DNA of 40,569 bases from an uncultured Prevotella sp. (GTDB taxonomy: Bacteria; Bacteroidota; Bacteroidia; Bacteroidales; Bacteroidaceae), in contig CAMAGM010000008.1 in the NCBI GenBank assembly GCA_945833995.1, forward strand, positions 1 through 40,569. Direction: 5' to 3'. The notes below the pieces were generated by a model that saw only the letters and a program-made list of their open reading frames with translations, did no database searches and had not been told where the DNA came from. The translations under genes were made by a program, and so were the position numbers. Of the stretch, positions 14,734 to 23,385 are shown one piece after another. How positions within the stretch are numbered: position 1 is the stretch's first letter; each line of letters starts with the position of its first letter.

Positions 14734-15675
14734 ATGACTTACGTATTAATTGTATGTGTGGTTTGCATACTCGTTTTTGCAAAGATGGCACTCGTCATCA
14801 TTCCACAATCGGAGACAAGAATCATTGAGCGTCTTGGTCGCTACTATGCCACCTTGCGCCCTGGTATAAACATCATCATCCCGTTCGTTGACCGGGCGAA
14901 GGAGATCGTAGTGATGAAAGGCGGACGCTATCTCTACTCCAACTCCATCGACCTGCGTGAACAGGTGTATGACTTCCCAAAGCAGAATGTCATCACAAAG
15001 GACAACGTACAGACGGAGATTAACGCCTTGCTCTATTTCCAGATTGTTGACCCCTTCAAGGCTGTGTATGAGATAAACAACTTGCCAAACGCCATAGAGA
15101 AGCTGACACAGACCACCTTGCGAAACATCATCGGCGAGCTGGAGCTTGACGAGACACTGACAAGCCGCGACACCATCAACACCAAGCTGCGCTCGGTGCT
15201 CGACGACGCAACAAACAAGTGGGGAATAAAGGTGAACCGTGTGGAGCTGCAGGACATCACACCGCCTGAGAGTGTACTATCGGCAATGGAGAAGCAGATG
15301 CAGGCAGAGCGTAACAAGCGTGCCACTATCCTCACCAGCGAGGGAAAGAAGGCAAGCGACATCCTGCAGTCGGAGGGTGAGAAAATGGCTACCATCAACC
15401 GTGCCGAGGCGCAGAAGCAGCAGGAGATACTGAAAGCCGAGGGCGAGGCACAGGCGAGAATCCGTAAGGCTGAGGCTGAGGCAATAGCCATAAAGAAGAT
15501 TACTGAGGCTGTGGGCGACACGTCAAATCCCGCCAACTACCTGCTTGCCCAAAAATACATCCAAATGCTTCAGCAGCTTGCCGAGGGCGACAAGACCAAG
15601 ACCGTCTATCTGCCTTACGAGGCAACAAACCTCTTGGGCAGCATAGGAGGAATAAAGGAACTGTTTAAAAATTAA
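14734..15675 (+). CDS. SPFH/stomatin-like (paraslipin/QmcA-type) protein
   Basis: A 313-aa protein: one N-terminal transmembrane helix (YVLIVCVVCILVFAKMALVI), then an SPFH/Band 7 domain (about 25-190: VPQSET-like IIPQSETRIIERLGRY, LREQVYDFPKQNVITKDNV) and an Ala/Glu-rich coiled coil (about 190-265) with AEGEAQARIRKAEAEA. It scaffolds membrane microdomains, often with NfeD as here. It ends at 15675 before a strong terminator. Confidence 0.9.
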   Translation: MTYVLIVCVVCILVFAKMALVIIPQSETRIIERLGRYYATLRPGINIIIPFVDRAKEIVVMKGGRYLYSNSIDLREQVYDFPKQNVITKDNVQTEINALLYFQIVDPFKAVYEINNLPNAIEKLTQTTLRNIIGELELDETLTSRDTINTKLRSVLDDATNKWGIKVNRVELQDITPPESVLSAMEKQMQAERNKRATILTSEGKKASDILQSEGEKMATINRAEAQKQQEILKAEGEAQARIRKAEAEAIAIKKITEAVGDTSNPANYLLAQKYIQMLQQLAEGDKTKTVYLPYEATNLLGSIGGIKELFKN

Positions 15676-15710
15676 AAGGCTGCGCCTTAAAGATTAAAAG
15701 GCTTCGCCTT
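15676..15710. repeat. Two tandem mini-hairpins
   Basis: AAGGCTGCGCCTT (15676-15688) and AAGGCTTCGCCTT (15698-15710) are perfect small palindromic stems in direct tandem, separated by AAAGATTA. They precede the terminator and may stabilise the mRNA 3' end. Confidence 0.5.
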
Positions 15711-15720
15711 AAAGAATTTA

Positions 15721-15761
15721 AAAAGGGCTTCACCGGAATGAAGTGGTGAAGCCCTTTTTTT
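15721..15761. terminator. Intrinsic terminator between SPFH gene and ppiD (bidirectional)
   Basis: Stem AAAAGGGCTTCACC (15721-15734), 10-nt loop, then GGTGAAGCCCTTTT and a T run to 15761. The leading A run serves as a T run on the other strand, so it can end both convergent units. Confidence 0.9.
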
Positions 15762-15803
15762 GAATTGATATTGATTTTGATTTAAAACTCTCTATTGCCT
15801 TTA

Positions 15804-17936
15804 TTAGAAGAAAAGGTAGCGGTTGTCAACTACGTCGGCCTTCAGGTAGAGCTCGTTCATGAAACGGCTTGCTGCCTGCAGAGCCTGCTGCTGGAGCTGT
15901 GTCTCAACAGTCTTTGCGTCGAACTTGACACCAGCACGCTGTGCCTTCTTTACAACCTGGAACATATATGCACCACCATTACCCTTCACTACGCGTGGGC
16001 AGAACTGACCCTGCTTCGTGGCTGCTACCGCACCGCTGAGGGCTGGCTCGCTTGCGCCCGTTGCCTGAATGAAGGCAGGAGCTGCGAATGTAACCTGGTT
16101 AACTGGGCTTACCTGAGCACCCTTAGCCTTGGCTGCGTCAACGCTTGTCACGCCAGCGAGCTTCTCCTTGAGCTGCTCAAACTTCTTGTCGCGGATAACC
16201 TGCTCCTTGATAATGTCCTTGAGGGAAGCCAAGTCGCGATAGCCCTCCTTGTGGATGTTCACGAGTGCTGCTACGAGAAGGTGGTCGTTGTTGCCACACT
16301 CATAGAGTGGAGACACCTGGTTTGGCTTTGCGTCGAAAATCCACTTCATAGCCTCGTGGGTGCTGCGGATGCCAGCCACGTTGTGCTCAGTGTTGGAGAT
16401 GTCGTTGCGGTCAAGCACCTTGTAGCCATATTTCTTGGCGTTGGTGATGATGTCTGTAGCGCTCTGGCTCTCGCTTACGAACTGGCTGAACTTGTTGTAG
16501 GCAGCCGAGTAGGTAGCCTTGGAGAAATCGATGGTGTGCTTAACGATAGCTGCAACATACTTCGTGCCCATTGCCTTGCGGTTGAGAACCTGCACTACCA
16601 CGTTGCCCTGAGTGAAGGCTACGTTCTTCAGACCCTCTGACTGTGTCAGTGCCTCGATGTAGAGCTTGGTGTCGGCATCGATAGTAGGAGCTGCCTCATA
16701 CATTGCCGATGTGAACCACTGTGACTTGCCTTCCTGACCATACTTCTTTGCTATTGCCTCGAAGTCTGCTCCGGCAGCCAATGCCTTATAGATGCTGTCA
16801 GCACGCTCGCGTGTCTTCTCCACTGTCTCTGCGCCAACCTGAATCTGGCGGTACTCAACAGAGTCTGGGAGCTGCACCTTGCTGATGAGCTTAACCACGT
16901 TGAGTGTGTTGTCGTATGCTGTCTCGAATGGAGCCGTTGTCTGACCAACAGCCATTGAGTCAATCTTCGTAGAGATGTCGCGTGGCATAACCTTTGACGA
17001 TACAGGAACGCCAGTGAAGCTGATTTGCGACTGTGCCTTGCGCACCACCTGTGCTGGGTCGGCATCAGCCTGCAGGCTCTTCTGTGCCTCGTTCATCGAA
17101 GCCATGAGTGCCTTGCGATCGGCAGCCGAAGGAGTAACCTGGAAGTCAACGTACTTGATGTCGCGTGTCTCAACATACTGACGGTACATTTCCTTCTGCT
17201 CCTCATACTTTGCCTTGATGTCGGCGTCGCTCACTGTCACCTTGCTGTCGTTAACGGTAGAGTAGGCGAGTGATGCGAGCTGGATGTCGCTCTCCACGTT
17301 CTGGTCGTTGAAAGCCATCTTTGCCGAAACAGGGTTGGAGATGAGACAGTGAGAGAGAAGAGCCTGATACTTCTGGGCGAGAGTCTGCTGGCGCAGTGTC
17401 TTCTCGATGAACTTCCAGTAGTTGTAGATCTTCTGGTACTGCTCAGCCAACTGTGGTGTCGTCTGCGATGCCTTCTTGTAGTCTGCCAAGAACTTGGTGA
17501 GCTGCGAAGCGTCGAAACGTCCTGTCTGCTGGTTTACGAAAGGAGTCTGCATGAGGATAGGGCTTGTGCCTTCCTTCAGGATGTTCTGCAACTCCGTGTC
17601 AGTCACGGTGAGGCCAACCTTCTCAGCCTCTTTCTTCATGATGACGCTGTTGACGTAGTTGTTCCACACCTGGTCCTTGACCTGGTTGAGCTCCTCCTCA
17701 GAGAGGTTGTCACGACCTTGAGTCATCTTTATGACTTCCTGGTACTCGTCAACGAGGGCTTGAAAATCCTGTACTGAAATTTTCTCACCCAAAACTTTGC
17801 CTACTTGCTGTCGCTGCTCGTTGCTGGTAGCCTCGCACGAGCGGAACGCTTCTTCAGCAATGAATGCGAAGAGGCCCAGACCGATGATAACAATCAAGGT
17901 CACTCCTCTTTTTCTGATTGTTCCTAATGCTGCCAT
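15804..17936 (-). CDS. ppiD: Periplasmic folding factor PpiD-like (SurA N-terminal and PPIC domains)
   Basis: A 710-aa inner-membrane-anchored chaperone. One N-terminal helix (RGVTLIVIIGLGLFAFIAEE) is followed by a SurA-type N-terminal chaperone domain (about 40-200), a parvulin/rotamase-like region around 345-420 (EYRQIQVGAETVEKTRERAD, FEAIAKKYGQEGKSQWF) and a long C-terminal region ending NRYLFF. PpiD assists folding of outer-membrane proteins leaving the Sec channel. The parvulin domain is diverged, so isomerase activity is uncertain. It has its own promoter and follows the CNNM/CBS gene. Confidence 0.88.
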   Translation of the reverse strand: MAALGTIRKRGVTLIVIIGLGLFAFIAEEAFRSCEATSNEQRQQVGKVLGEKISVQDFQALVDEYQEVIKMTQGRDNLSEEELNQVKDQVWNNYVNSVIMKKEAEKVGLTVTDTELQNILKEGTSPILMQTPFVNQQTGRFDASQLTKFLADYKKASQTTPQLAEQYQKIYNYWKFIEKTLRQQTLAQKYQALLSHCLISNPVSAKMAFNDQNVESDIQLASLAYSTVNDSKVTVSDADIKAKYEEQKEMYRQYVETRDIKYVDFQVTPSAADRKALMASMNEAQKSLQADADPAQVVRKAQSQISFTGVPVSSKVMPRDISTKIDSMAVGQTTAPFETAYDNTLNVVKLISKVQLPDSVEYRQIQVGAETVEKTRERADSIYKALAAGADFEAIAKKYGQEGKSQWFTSAMYEAAPTIDADTKLYIEALTQSEGLKNVAFTQGNVVVQVLNRKAMGTKYVAAIVKHTIDFSKATYSAAYNKFSQFVSESQSATDIITNAKKYGYKVLDRNDISNTEHNVAGIRSTHEAMKWIFDAKPNQVSPLYECGNNDHLLVAALVNIHKEGYRDLASLKDIIKEQVIRDKKFEQLKEKLAGVTSVDAAKAKGAQVSPVNQVTFAAPAFIQATGASEPALSGAVAATKQGQFCPRVVKGNGGAYMFQVVKKAQRAGVKFDAKTVETQLQQQALQAASRFMNELYLKADVVDNRYLFF

Positions 17937-17996
17937 TACTTTACTTTATTTTGTTTTTATTTTTTTGTTTCTTTACTCTATTCGCTTTTTAGCGCA

Positions 17997-18004
17997 CAAA
18001 ATTA
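17997..18004 (-). promoter_or_regulatory. -7 box (TAATTTTG) for ppiD
   Basis: On the minus strand TAATTTTG lies 60 nt upstream of the ppiD ATG at 17936, inside an A/T-rich 113-bp gap. It matches TAnnTTTG, so ppiD can be transcribed separately from the upstream operon. Confidence 0.55.
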
Positions 18005-18049
18005 CAAAAATTATATCAAATAACGGAAGAAAAACCGAAAAAAATGGTC

Positions 18050-19309
18050 TTAGTCGTTTATTTTTAGCCTTACAAGCTCTATTTTTGTCATTGTGCTTTT
18101 GATTATCTTGAATTCAAAATTGTTAATCTTCACTATTTCGTTGAGTTTCGGGAAGCTCTGATACTCGTGGAGTATGAGGCCGCCGACGGTCATGTAGTCG
18201 TCGCTCTCGGGCAGTTCGAGGTCGAACATCTCGTTCACTTTCTCTATCTCCAAGCGCGCCGAGAGCACATATTCGCCATCGTCGGTTTTCTTCGCTATGT
18301 AGTTGTTGCTGTCGTGCTCGTCCTCTATGTCGCCGAAAATTTCCTCAACAATATCCTCAAGCGATACAAGTCCGCTGGTGCCTCCAAACTCGTCAACCAC
18401 GATAGCCAGTGTCCTCTTCTGCTGGAGGAAGGTCTGCATGAGTTTCTTGGCTGCCATGGTCTCAGGCACGAATTGCAGCGTGCGTATGCTGTCGCGCCAC
18501 TGCTTGGGGTTGCGGAACATCTCCGACGAGTGGATGTAGCCCACGACGTGGTCGATGTCGTCCTTATAGACAACGAGTTTTGAGAAGCCTGTCTCGATGA
18601 AACGGTTTTTCAGTTCCTCCTCGTCGCTCTCGTCGATGTCTATTGCCTCAATCTCCGTTCGTGGCACCATGCAGTCGCGCACCTTGGTGTCGGAGAAGTC
18701 GAGGGCGTTGTGGAATATCCTCACCTCTTCCTCAATGTCGTCCTCGTCGCGTGCGTTGTCGATGCTGCTCTGCACGAGGTAGTCGAGATCCACCTTGCTG
18801 AACTCCGCGTCGTCCTTCACGTTCTGCATCCTCACTCCAACCAAGCGCAGCATGCACTTTGAGAGTAGGGTGGCGAAGCGCGAAATGGGGTAGAGCACCA
18901 CATAGCAAGCCATTGCAGGCATGGCAAAGAGCGAGAGCATGGTGTTGGGGTTGCTCTTGAAGATGAGTTTCGGAATGAACTCGCCTGTGAAAAGCACCAC
19001 AACCGTAGATGCTATGGTGTCGGCTGTCACACGCTCGCCGTCGCCAAGCGAGGAAAAGAGTGTCGCGTCGAATATTTGGGCGAACAGTATGCCGTAGATT
19101 ACGAGTGCGATGTTGTTGCCAACGAGCATTGTGCTGACGAAATTGTTGGGGTGGCGGTAGAAATAGCTTATCGCACGCTGCGATATTCCGTTCTTGCCAC
19201 GCTCCACCTCAGCCAGCATCCTGTTTCCCGACACGAAAGCTATCTCCATGCCGGAGAAGAACGCCGAGAAAACCATCGTAACAACAAGTCCTATAATAGT
19301 GTCTGTCAT
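18050..19309 (-). CDS. CNNM/CBS-domain membrane protein (HlyC/CorC family)
   Basis: A 419-aa protein: an N-terminal CNNM (DUF21) membrane domain with about four helices (1-190: VTMVFSAFFSGMEIAFVSGNR), a CBS pair (about 205-330: VRDCMVPRTEIEAIDID, IVVDEFGGTSGLVSLEDIVEE) and a C-terminal CorC/HlyC domain (about 345-419). Family members are linked to Mg2+/cobalt efflux; the older name 'hemolysin' is misleading. The ATG overlaps the lptC stop as ATGA, so the two are coupled. Confidence 0.92.
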   Translation of the reverse strand: MTDTIIGLVVTMVFSAFFSGMEIAFVSGNRMLAEVERGKNGISQRAISYFYRHPNNFVSTMLVGNNIALVIYGILFAQIFDATLFSSLGDGERVTADTIASTVVVLFTGEFIPKLIFKSNPNTMLSLFAMPAMACYVVLYPISRFATLLSKCMLRLVGVRMQNVKDDAEFSKVDLDYLVQSSIDNARDEDDIEEEVRIFHNALDFSDTKVRDCMVPRTEIEAIDIDESDEEELKNRFIETGFSKLVVYKDDIDHVVGYIHSSEMFRNPKQWRDSIRTLQFVPETMAAKKLMQTFLQQKRTLAIVVDEFGGTSGLVSLEDIVEEIFGDIEDEHDSNNYIAKKTDDGEYVLSARLEIEKVNEMFDLELPESDDYMTVGGLILHEYQSFPKLNEIVKINNFEFKIIKSTMTKIELVRLKIND

Positions 19310-19953
19310 GGCGTAGTGGATTTTGGTGTGGCGGCATGTTTCGTGGCGGCGGGGCGCAACACTGGTGTTTGAGTAGTGTCGGCTGGTGCCTGTGCGTCGG
19401 CAGGTGTAGCCGCGCTGTTGTCTTGTTTCACGAACGAGCCTTTGGAGTTCGAGACGGTGTAGTGTATCATTCGCTCGTCGCTGCGGAAATAGGTGCCTTG
19501 CAGTGTGCGCTCAGGTGTCACCACGCGTGAGAACATGTTGGAGTAGAACTCGTGTTTCATTCCGTCCCAGAAAAGTTCCTCGCTCGTGAAGTTCAGACCG
19601 TTGACGTTGCGCACCCTCACGCGTCCGCGCAGCTCCCACAGCTTCATCTGGTCGTAGTACCAAGCTGTGTCGGCCTGTATGTATGCCTGTATGTTGAACT
19701 TTTCGTCAAATTGCTCCATGAAAATTCCGCAGATGAAAGTCCACCGCGAGGGATTCTTTATGGTGTTCACGTCCCACCGCTCAGTGACTATCTTGTATTT
19801 TATCACTCCAGAGTCGGAGATGAGTGTGTTCACGCCGTAGCTTGTCATCATCGACACCGAGTCGCGGTCGTGAATGGCTGCAGCCGTGTGTTCCTTCTCC
19901 TCAGAGCAGGAAAAAACCATGAATGTCAGTGCCGCAATGAGCAGACACCTCAT
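19306..19953 (-). CDS. lptC: LPS export protein LptC
   Basis: A 215-aa protein from ATG 19953 (MRCLLIAALTFMVFSC), which gives a compact signal with a lipobox-like cysteine; a 13-residue longer in-frame start is less likely. The body (SYGVNTLISDSGVIKYKIVTERWDV, FDEKFNIQAYIQADTAWYY, VRNVNG, TSEELFWDG) is the beta-jellyroll LptC/OstA-like fold, in Bacteroidetes style. It carries LPS across the periplasm to LptA. A low-complexity Pro/Ala/Thr tail (about 175-215) is unusual. It sits in an envelope operon with a barrel protein and the CNNM gene. Confidence 0.88.
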   Translation of the reverse strand: MRCLLIAALTFMVFSCSEEKEHTAAAIHDRDSVSMMTSYGVNTLISDSGVIKYKIVTERWDVNTIKNPSRWTFICGIFMEQFDEKFNIQAYIQADTAWYYDQMKLWELRGRVRVRNVNGLNFTSEELFWDGMKHEFYSNMFSRVVTPERTLQGTYFRSDERMIHYTVSNSKGSFVKQDNSAATPADAQAPADTTQTPVLRPAATKHAATPKSTTP

Positions 19954-20026
19954 CTTGTTTATATTATATATATAAGGTGGAAAACTATCCAATTTTATAT
20001 CAGTTTTTAATCATACACCTTCAGCC

Positions 20027-21313
20027 TTACCTTACTTTCCACTTGTTGAACCATTGTTCGTTGAACGTCAGTCCAATGTTTATGCGGAAAGTGTTCTCTG
20101 TGATGAGGTCTTTTGCCGAAGCCTTCACCCATTGTCCGCTGATGTTCAGGTAAGAGCCGTTGTTCCAGTTGTTGGTGATGGGAATGCCAAAGCCCGCGCT
20201 CACGCTGATTTCCTTTGGACCGTCCTTGCCGTTCACCTTTATGTATGGCGTGTTGTAGGATGCTCCTATGCGGTAGCGCACGCGGTTGTAGAACTTGCGG
20301 CTCTGCCAGTTTGGAGTCCATTCTCCACCCACTGTCAGCTTGTGGCGGTCGCTCAGTAGTCCGTTCTTCAGCACATATTTGCCTGTCGAAGTGTTCATTT
20401 CTGGGTATTTCAGCTCGCCCCACTTCTGTAGCGAGTAGTCGGCACCCACGATGAATCTCCTGTTGTGTTCCCACGACAAGCCCACTCCGAAGGCATGAGG
20501 GATGCTCAGGCCATCATATACGGTTTGCTCATGACTTGTCGAGACACCCGTCTGCGAGTTTGTGTTGGTGGTAGTCACCATAGGGTCGGCGCTCAGGCTG
20601 TGTCCGAGGCTGTATGTGGCACCGAGTGTCACGTTGTCCGTCTTGCTGATGGCTTGTGTGTATTGCAAGCCGAAGTCCACTTTCCAGCTCTGCACCGATG
20701 TACTGTAGGCAGTGGTCACGGTGTTCACGTATGCGTCGTTGCTGCTAATTGTGACCGAGCGGTCGTAGGAGCCCCATAGGTAAGAGCCGTTCACACCCAA
20801 CGACAGTCCCTTGAAGAAGTTCCAGCCTATGCCGACATACACTTGGTGTATGCCACCAGAGCCAGAGTGTGTCTCAGTGGAAGTCGTTGTCGATGTTCCC
20901 ACGTTGGTGGTCGCTGAGTAGTTGTAGCCGATGTTGGTGAACGGCACCACGCCGAAGCTGAGTCCCATCTTGGGCATCAGTCGGAAAGCAGCCACTGCGT
21001 ATTCAAAGTCGGCATTGTTGGCGTTGATCTTCCTGTTGCCTTCCTTGAAGTTTGTCACCTGTCCGCTCAGGCCAACGTCGAAAATCATCGTGAGTGAGTC
21101 AACGCAGGAGTAGGAGGCAGGGTTGAGCATGTTCACCTGATTGGATTGGCGCAAGCCGAGGGAAAGTCCGTTCATACCCCTGTTGAAGCCCTGCGACTGG
21201 TCTGACAACACGCCCAGTCCATATTGGCTGTATGGCGAGTTGGTGCCGCTTTGGGCGTTTGCGGCAGCGGCAGTAGCCAATGCCATTAGAAGTGTTATTA
21301 TGTTTTTTCTCAT
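20027..21313 (-). CDS. Outer-membrane beta-barrel protein, FadL/OmpP1-like
   Basis: A 428-aa protein. Signal peptide MRKNIITLLMALATAAAANAQ, then NSPYSQYGLGVLSDQSQGFNRGMNG and LNPASYSCVDSLTMIFD, a pattern of Bacteroidetes FadL-like barrels, with alternating beta strands through to NEQWFNKWKVR. The substrate is unknown; related barrels move hydrophobic compounds. The ATG overlaps the coaX stop as ATGA, and lptC follows about 73 nt downstream. Confidence 0.8.
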   Translation of the reverse strand: MRKNIITLLMALATAAAANAQSGTNSPYSQYGLGVLSDQSQGFNRGMNGLSLGLRQSNQVNMLNPASYSCVDSLTMIFDVGLSGQVTNFKEGNRKINANNADFEYAVAAFRLMPKMGLSFGVVPFTNIGYNYSATTNVGTSTTTSTETHSGSGGIHQVYVGIGWNFFKGLSLGVNGSYLWGSYDRSVTISSNDAYVNTVTTAYSTSVQSWKVDFGLQYTQAISKTDNVTLGATYSLGHSLSADPMVTTTNTNSQTGVSTSHEQTVYDGLSIPHAFGVGLSWEHNRRFIVGADYSLQKWGELKYPEMNTSTGKYVLKNGLLSDRHKLTVGGEWTPNWQSRKFYNRVRYRIGASYNTPYIKVNGKDGPKEISVSAGFGIPITNNWNNGSYLNISGQWVKASAKDLITENTFRINIGLTFNEQWFNKWKVR

Positions 21314-22050
21314 TTCTCGTTATGTGCTTCGTTATATTGAAGTATAGCGTTAAGTCCTCGTGGAACTAAAAATTCGTCTGCAAAGGTGCGCATTTTTTCT
21401 GAATTGTGCAAATCGATATGGAAACCACCAGTTAAATAAACCAAAAGGTTAGGATATTTTGACTTAAATTCGCCAATATATCCTTCCAACTCGTGTCTGA
21501 TGCCGTTCATCACGCCACTTCTGATGGCTGTTTCGGTGGTTGTGCCGAGTTGTGGCGTGATGCCTTCTCGCCTCACCATGGGCAATGCTGAGGTGAAGGT
21601 GTTGAGTGCCTTGAAGCGCATTTTCGGTCCGGGCGAGATGTTGCCGCCGAGGTATTTCCCCGCGGCATTTACAAAATCGAGCGTTATGCACGTTCCCACG
21701 TCAATGACCAGTATGTCGCTGCCCCGGCTCATGGTCAGTGCGCCCACCACGGCTGCCAGTCGGTCGCTGCCAAGTGTCAGTGGGGTGTCATAGCCCATTG
21801 CCACTGGCACGGGAGTGATGCCTGACTGCAGGCGGAGCATGGGGAAGGGTAGGGTGTCTATTGCCTCGCTGAACTCGTCGCTCAGCCTTATCACCGACGA
21901 CCACACGCCCTTGTCGAACTTGTGCTGGTGGCAGAAATCGGCAAGGCGCGATGGCTCATCATGCTCGATGTGCCGTGCGTCGATAATCCTGTTCCCGTCG
22001 AAAGCAACCAGCTTCGCGCAGGTGTTTCCTATGTCAATTGTCAGCGTCAT
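21310..22050 (-). CDS. coaX: Type III pantothenate kinase
   Basis: A 246-aa protein that phosphorylates pantothenate in the first step of CoA synthesis. ASKHA-fold motifs: DIGNT at 6-10, the GSDRLA segment around 95-100 and DVGTCITLDF around 116-125. The start ATG 22050 is preferred; an upstream TTG (22065) is in frame but less likely. It is first in a run of five minus-strand genes (coaX, barrel, lptC, CNNM, ppiD). Confidence 0.93.
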   Translation of the reverse strand: MTLTIDIGNTCAKLVAFDGNRIIDARHIEHDEPSRLADFCHQHKFDKGVWSSVIRLSDEFSEAIDTLPFPMLRLQSGITPVPVAMGYDTPLTLGSDRLAAVVGALTMSRGSDILVIDVGTCITLDFVNAAGKYLGGNISPGPKMRFKALNTFTSALPMVRREGITPQLGTTTETAIRSGVMNGIRHELEGYIGEFKSKYPNLLVYLTGGFHIDLHNSEKMRTFADEFLVPRGLNAILQYNEAHNEK

Positions 22051-22075
22051 TTTGCTAAAATTCAATTACAGGGTG

Positions 22076-22083
22076 CAAAATTA
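22076..22083 (-). promoter_or_regulatory. -7 box (TAATTTTG) of the coaX operon
   Basis: On the minus strand TAATTTTG lies 25 nt before the coaX ATG at 22050 and matches TAnnTTTG. It is divergent from the promoter of the DUF4105 gene. A clear -33 TTTG is not visible. Confidence 0.5.
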
Positions 22084-22128
22084 TCGAAAAAAAATGAGAA
22101 AATAGCATTAAAAGTCAAAAAAAGAAAT

Positions 22129-22136
22129 TAAATTTG
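22129..22136 (+). promoter_or_regulatory. -7 box (TAAATTTG), 4 nt before a GTG start
   Basis: TAAATTTG fits TAnnTTTG and is followed by CACC and then the GTG at 22141. The spacing equals that of the EFR1 gene (-7 box, 4 nt, start), suggesting a leaderless transcript. There is no convincing -33 element. Confidence 0.45.
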
Positions 22137-22140
22137 CACC

Positions 22141-23367
22141 GTGAAAAATATAAAATATACATACAAGAGGCTGTTCGTCGTCGGTTTTGCGCTGATGATC
22201 AGTTGTTTAGCCCACGCTGTGAGCGATGAGGTGCAGTTTGCCGACGATTCCGTCGAGGTGAGTTTGCTCACCTGTTCGCCCCACGACGAGATTTATAGCC
22301 TCTACGGGCACACCGCCATACGCTATCACGACTTGCGGACGGGAGCCGACTGGACATTCAACTATGGCGTGTTCAACTTCAAGGCTCCGTTCTTCGTAGC
22401 CCGTTTCCTGTTCGGACTCACCGACTACGAGCTTGGCGTCGTGCCTTTCAGCGTGTTCAAGGAGGAATATAGGCGCTTTGGCTCTGCCGTCACCGAACAG
22501 GTGCTGAATCTTACCCCTGACGAGAAGCTTGCGTTGCGCCATGCCCTTGAGGAGAACTACAAGCCCGAAAACCGCGTCTATCGCTATAACTTCCTCTACG
22601 ACAACTGTACGGTGCGCGCCCGAAACATCATCGAGAGCGCAATAGGCAAGGAGAGCGTGAAATATGAGTCGCAACGCCTTTCACTACCCGTTGACGAGGA
22701 ACACAACACCTACCGCAAGCTGCTACACATCTATACCAAAGGACACCCTTGGGCGCAGTTCGGCGACGACCTCTGTCTTGGCTTCAAGGCAGACTTGGAG
22801 ATAACGTGGCGTGAGAAACAGTTCCTTCCCGAGGAACTAATGTCGGACATGCAGCAGGGTAGGCTGATGGACGGCTATGCCGGCATTAGGCCTTTGGTCA
22901 AGCAGACGCGCCTTGCCCTTGAGCCCGGAGTGCAGTTCGTCAGTTCTGGCTTCCCACTCACGCCAAGCCAGTGTTTCTACATCCTGCTGGGCATTTCCGT
23001 TGTGGTGGCAGCCTTGGAGTTATATCGCCGCCGCACCTTCGTCTGTTGGGACGCGCTGCTTATGACCTTGGAAGGATTTGCTGGAATCTTCATTTTCCTG
23101 CTCTTCTTCTCGCAGCATCCCACCACGAGCACCAACCTGCAGATATTCCTTCTCAGCCCGGTCCCATTGTTCTTCATTCCGAACGTGGTGCGCAGGAGAC
23201 CTACGAGATATTGGAAAATTTCGTTAATTTTCCTTATAATATTCTTCTTAGGCTCGTTTTTGCAGGATTATGCCGAGGGAATGGAGATTTTGGCACTGTG
23301 TTTGCTGTTGAGAGTGTGCGTGAACCTGTATTTGGGTGCGCAAAGTAAGAAAACGGTTATTAAATAA
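22141..23367 (+). CDS. DUF4105 / Lnb-N-like envelope protein with C-terminal helices
   Basis: A 408-aa protein starting at GTG 22141 (MKNIKYTYKRLFVVGFALMISCLAHA, a signal peptide); no nearby ATG keeps the signal complete. The Lnb N-terminal/DUF4105 domain (about 30-200) shows SPHDEIYSLYGHTAIR, WTFNYGVFNF and YDNCTVRARNII; the His and Cys suggest an NlpC/P60-like catalytic site. Several membrane helices follow (about 275-400). It may process lipids or peptidoglycan, but no substrate is known to me. The phosphatase-like gene follows after 18 nt. Confidence 0.82.
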   Translation: MKNIKYTYKRLFVVGFALMISCLAHAVSDEVQFADDSVEVSLLTCSPHDEIYSLYGHTAIRYHDLRTGADWTFNYGVFNFKAPFFVARFLFGLTDYELGVVPFSVFKEEYRRFGSAVTEQVLNLTPDEKLALRHALEENYKPENRVYRYNFLYDNCTVRARNIIESAIGKESVKYESQRLSLPVDEEHNTYRKLLHIYTKGHPWAQFGDDLCLGFKADLEITWREKQFLPEELMSDMQQGRLMDGYAGIRPLVKQTRLALEPGVQFVSSGFPLTPSQCFYILLGISVVVAALELYRRRTFVCWDALLMTLEGFAGIFIFLLFFSQHPTTSTNLQIFLLSPVPLFFIPNVVRRRPTRYWKISLIFLIIFFLGSFLQDYAEGMEILALCLLLRVCVNLYLGAQSKKTVIK

Positions 23368-23385
23368 GATAAAACAAATAGGCAG

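Noticed and set aside
15795..16640. Open frame of 281 codons opposite ppiD
   Set aside because: Leu/Cys/Val-rich shadow translation; ppiD on the other strand is convincing.
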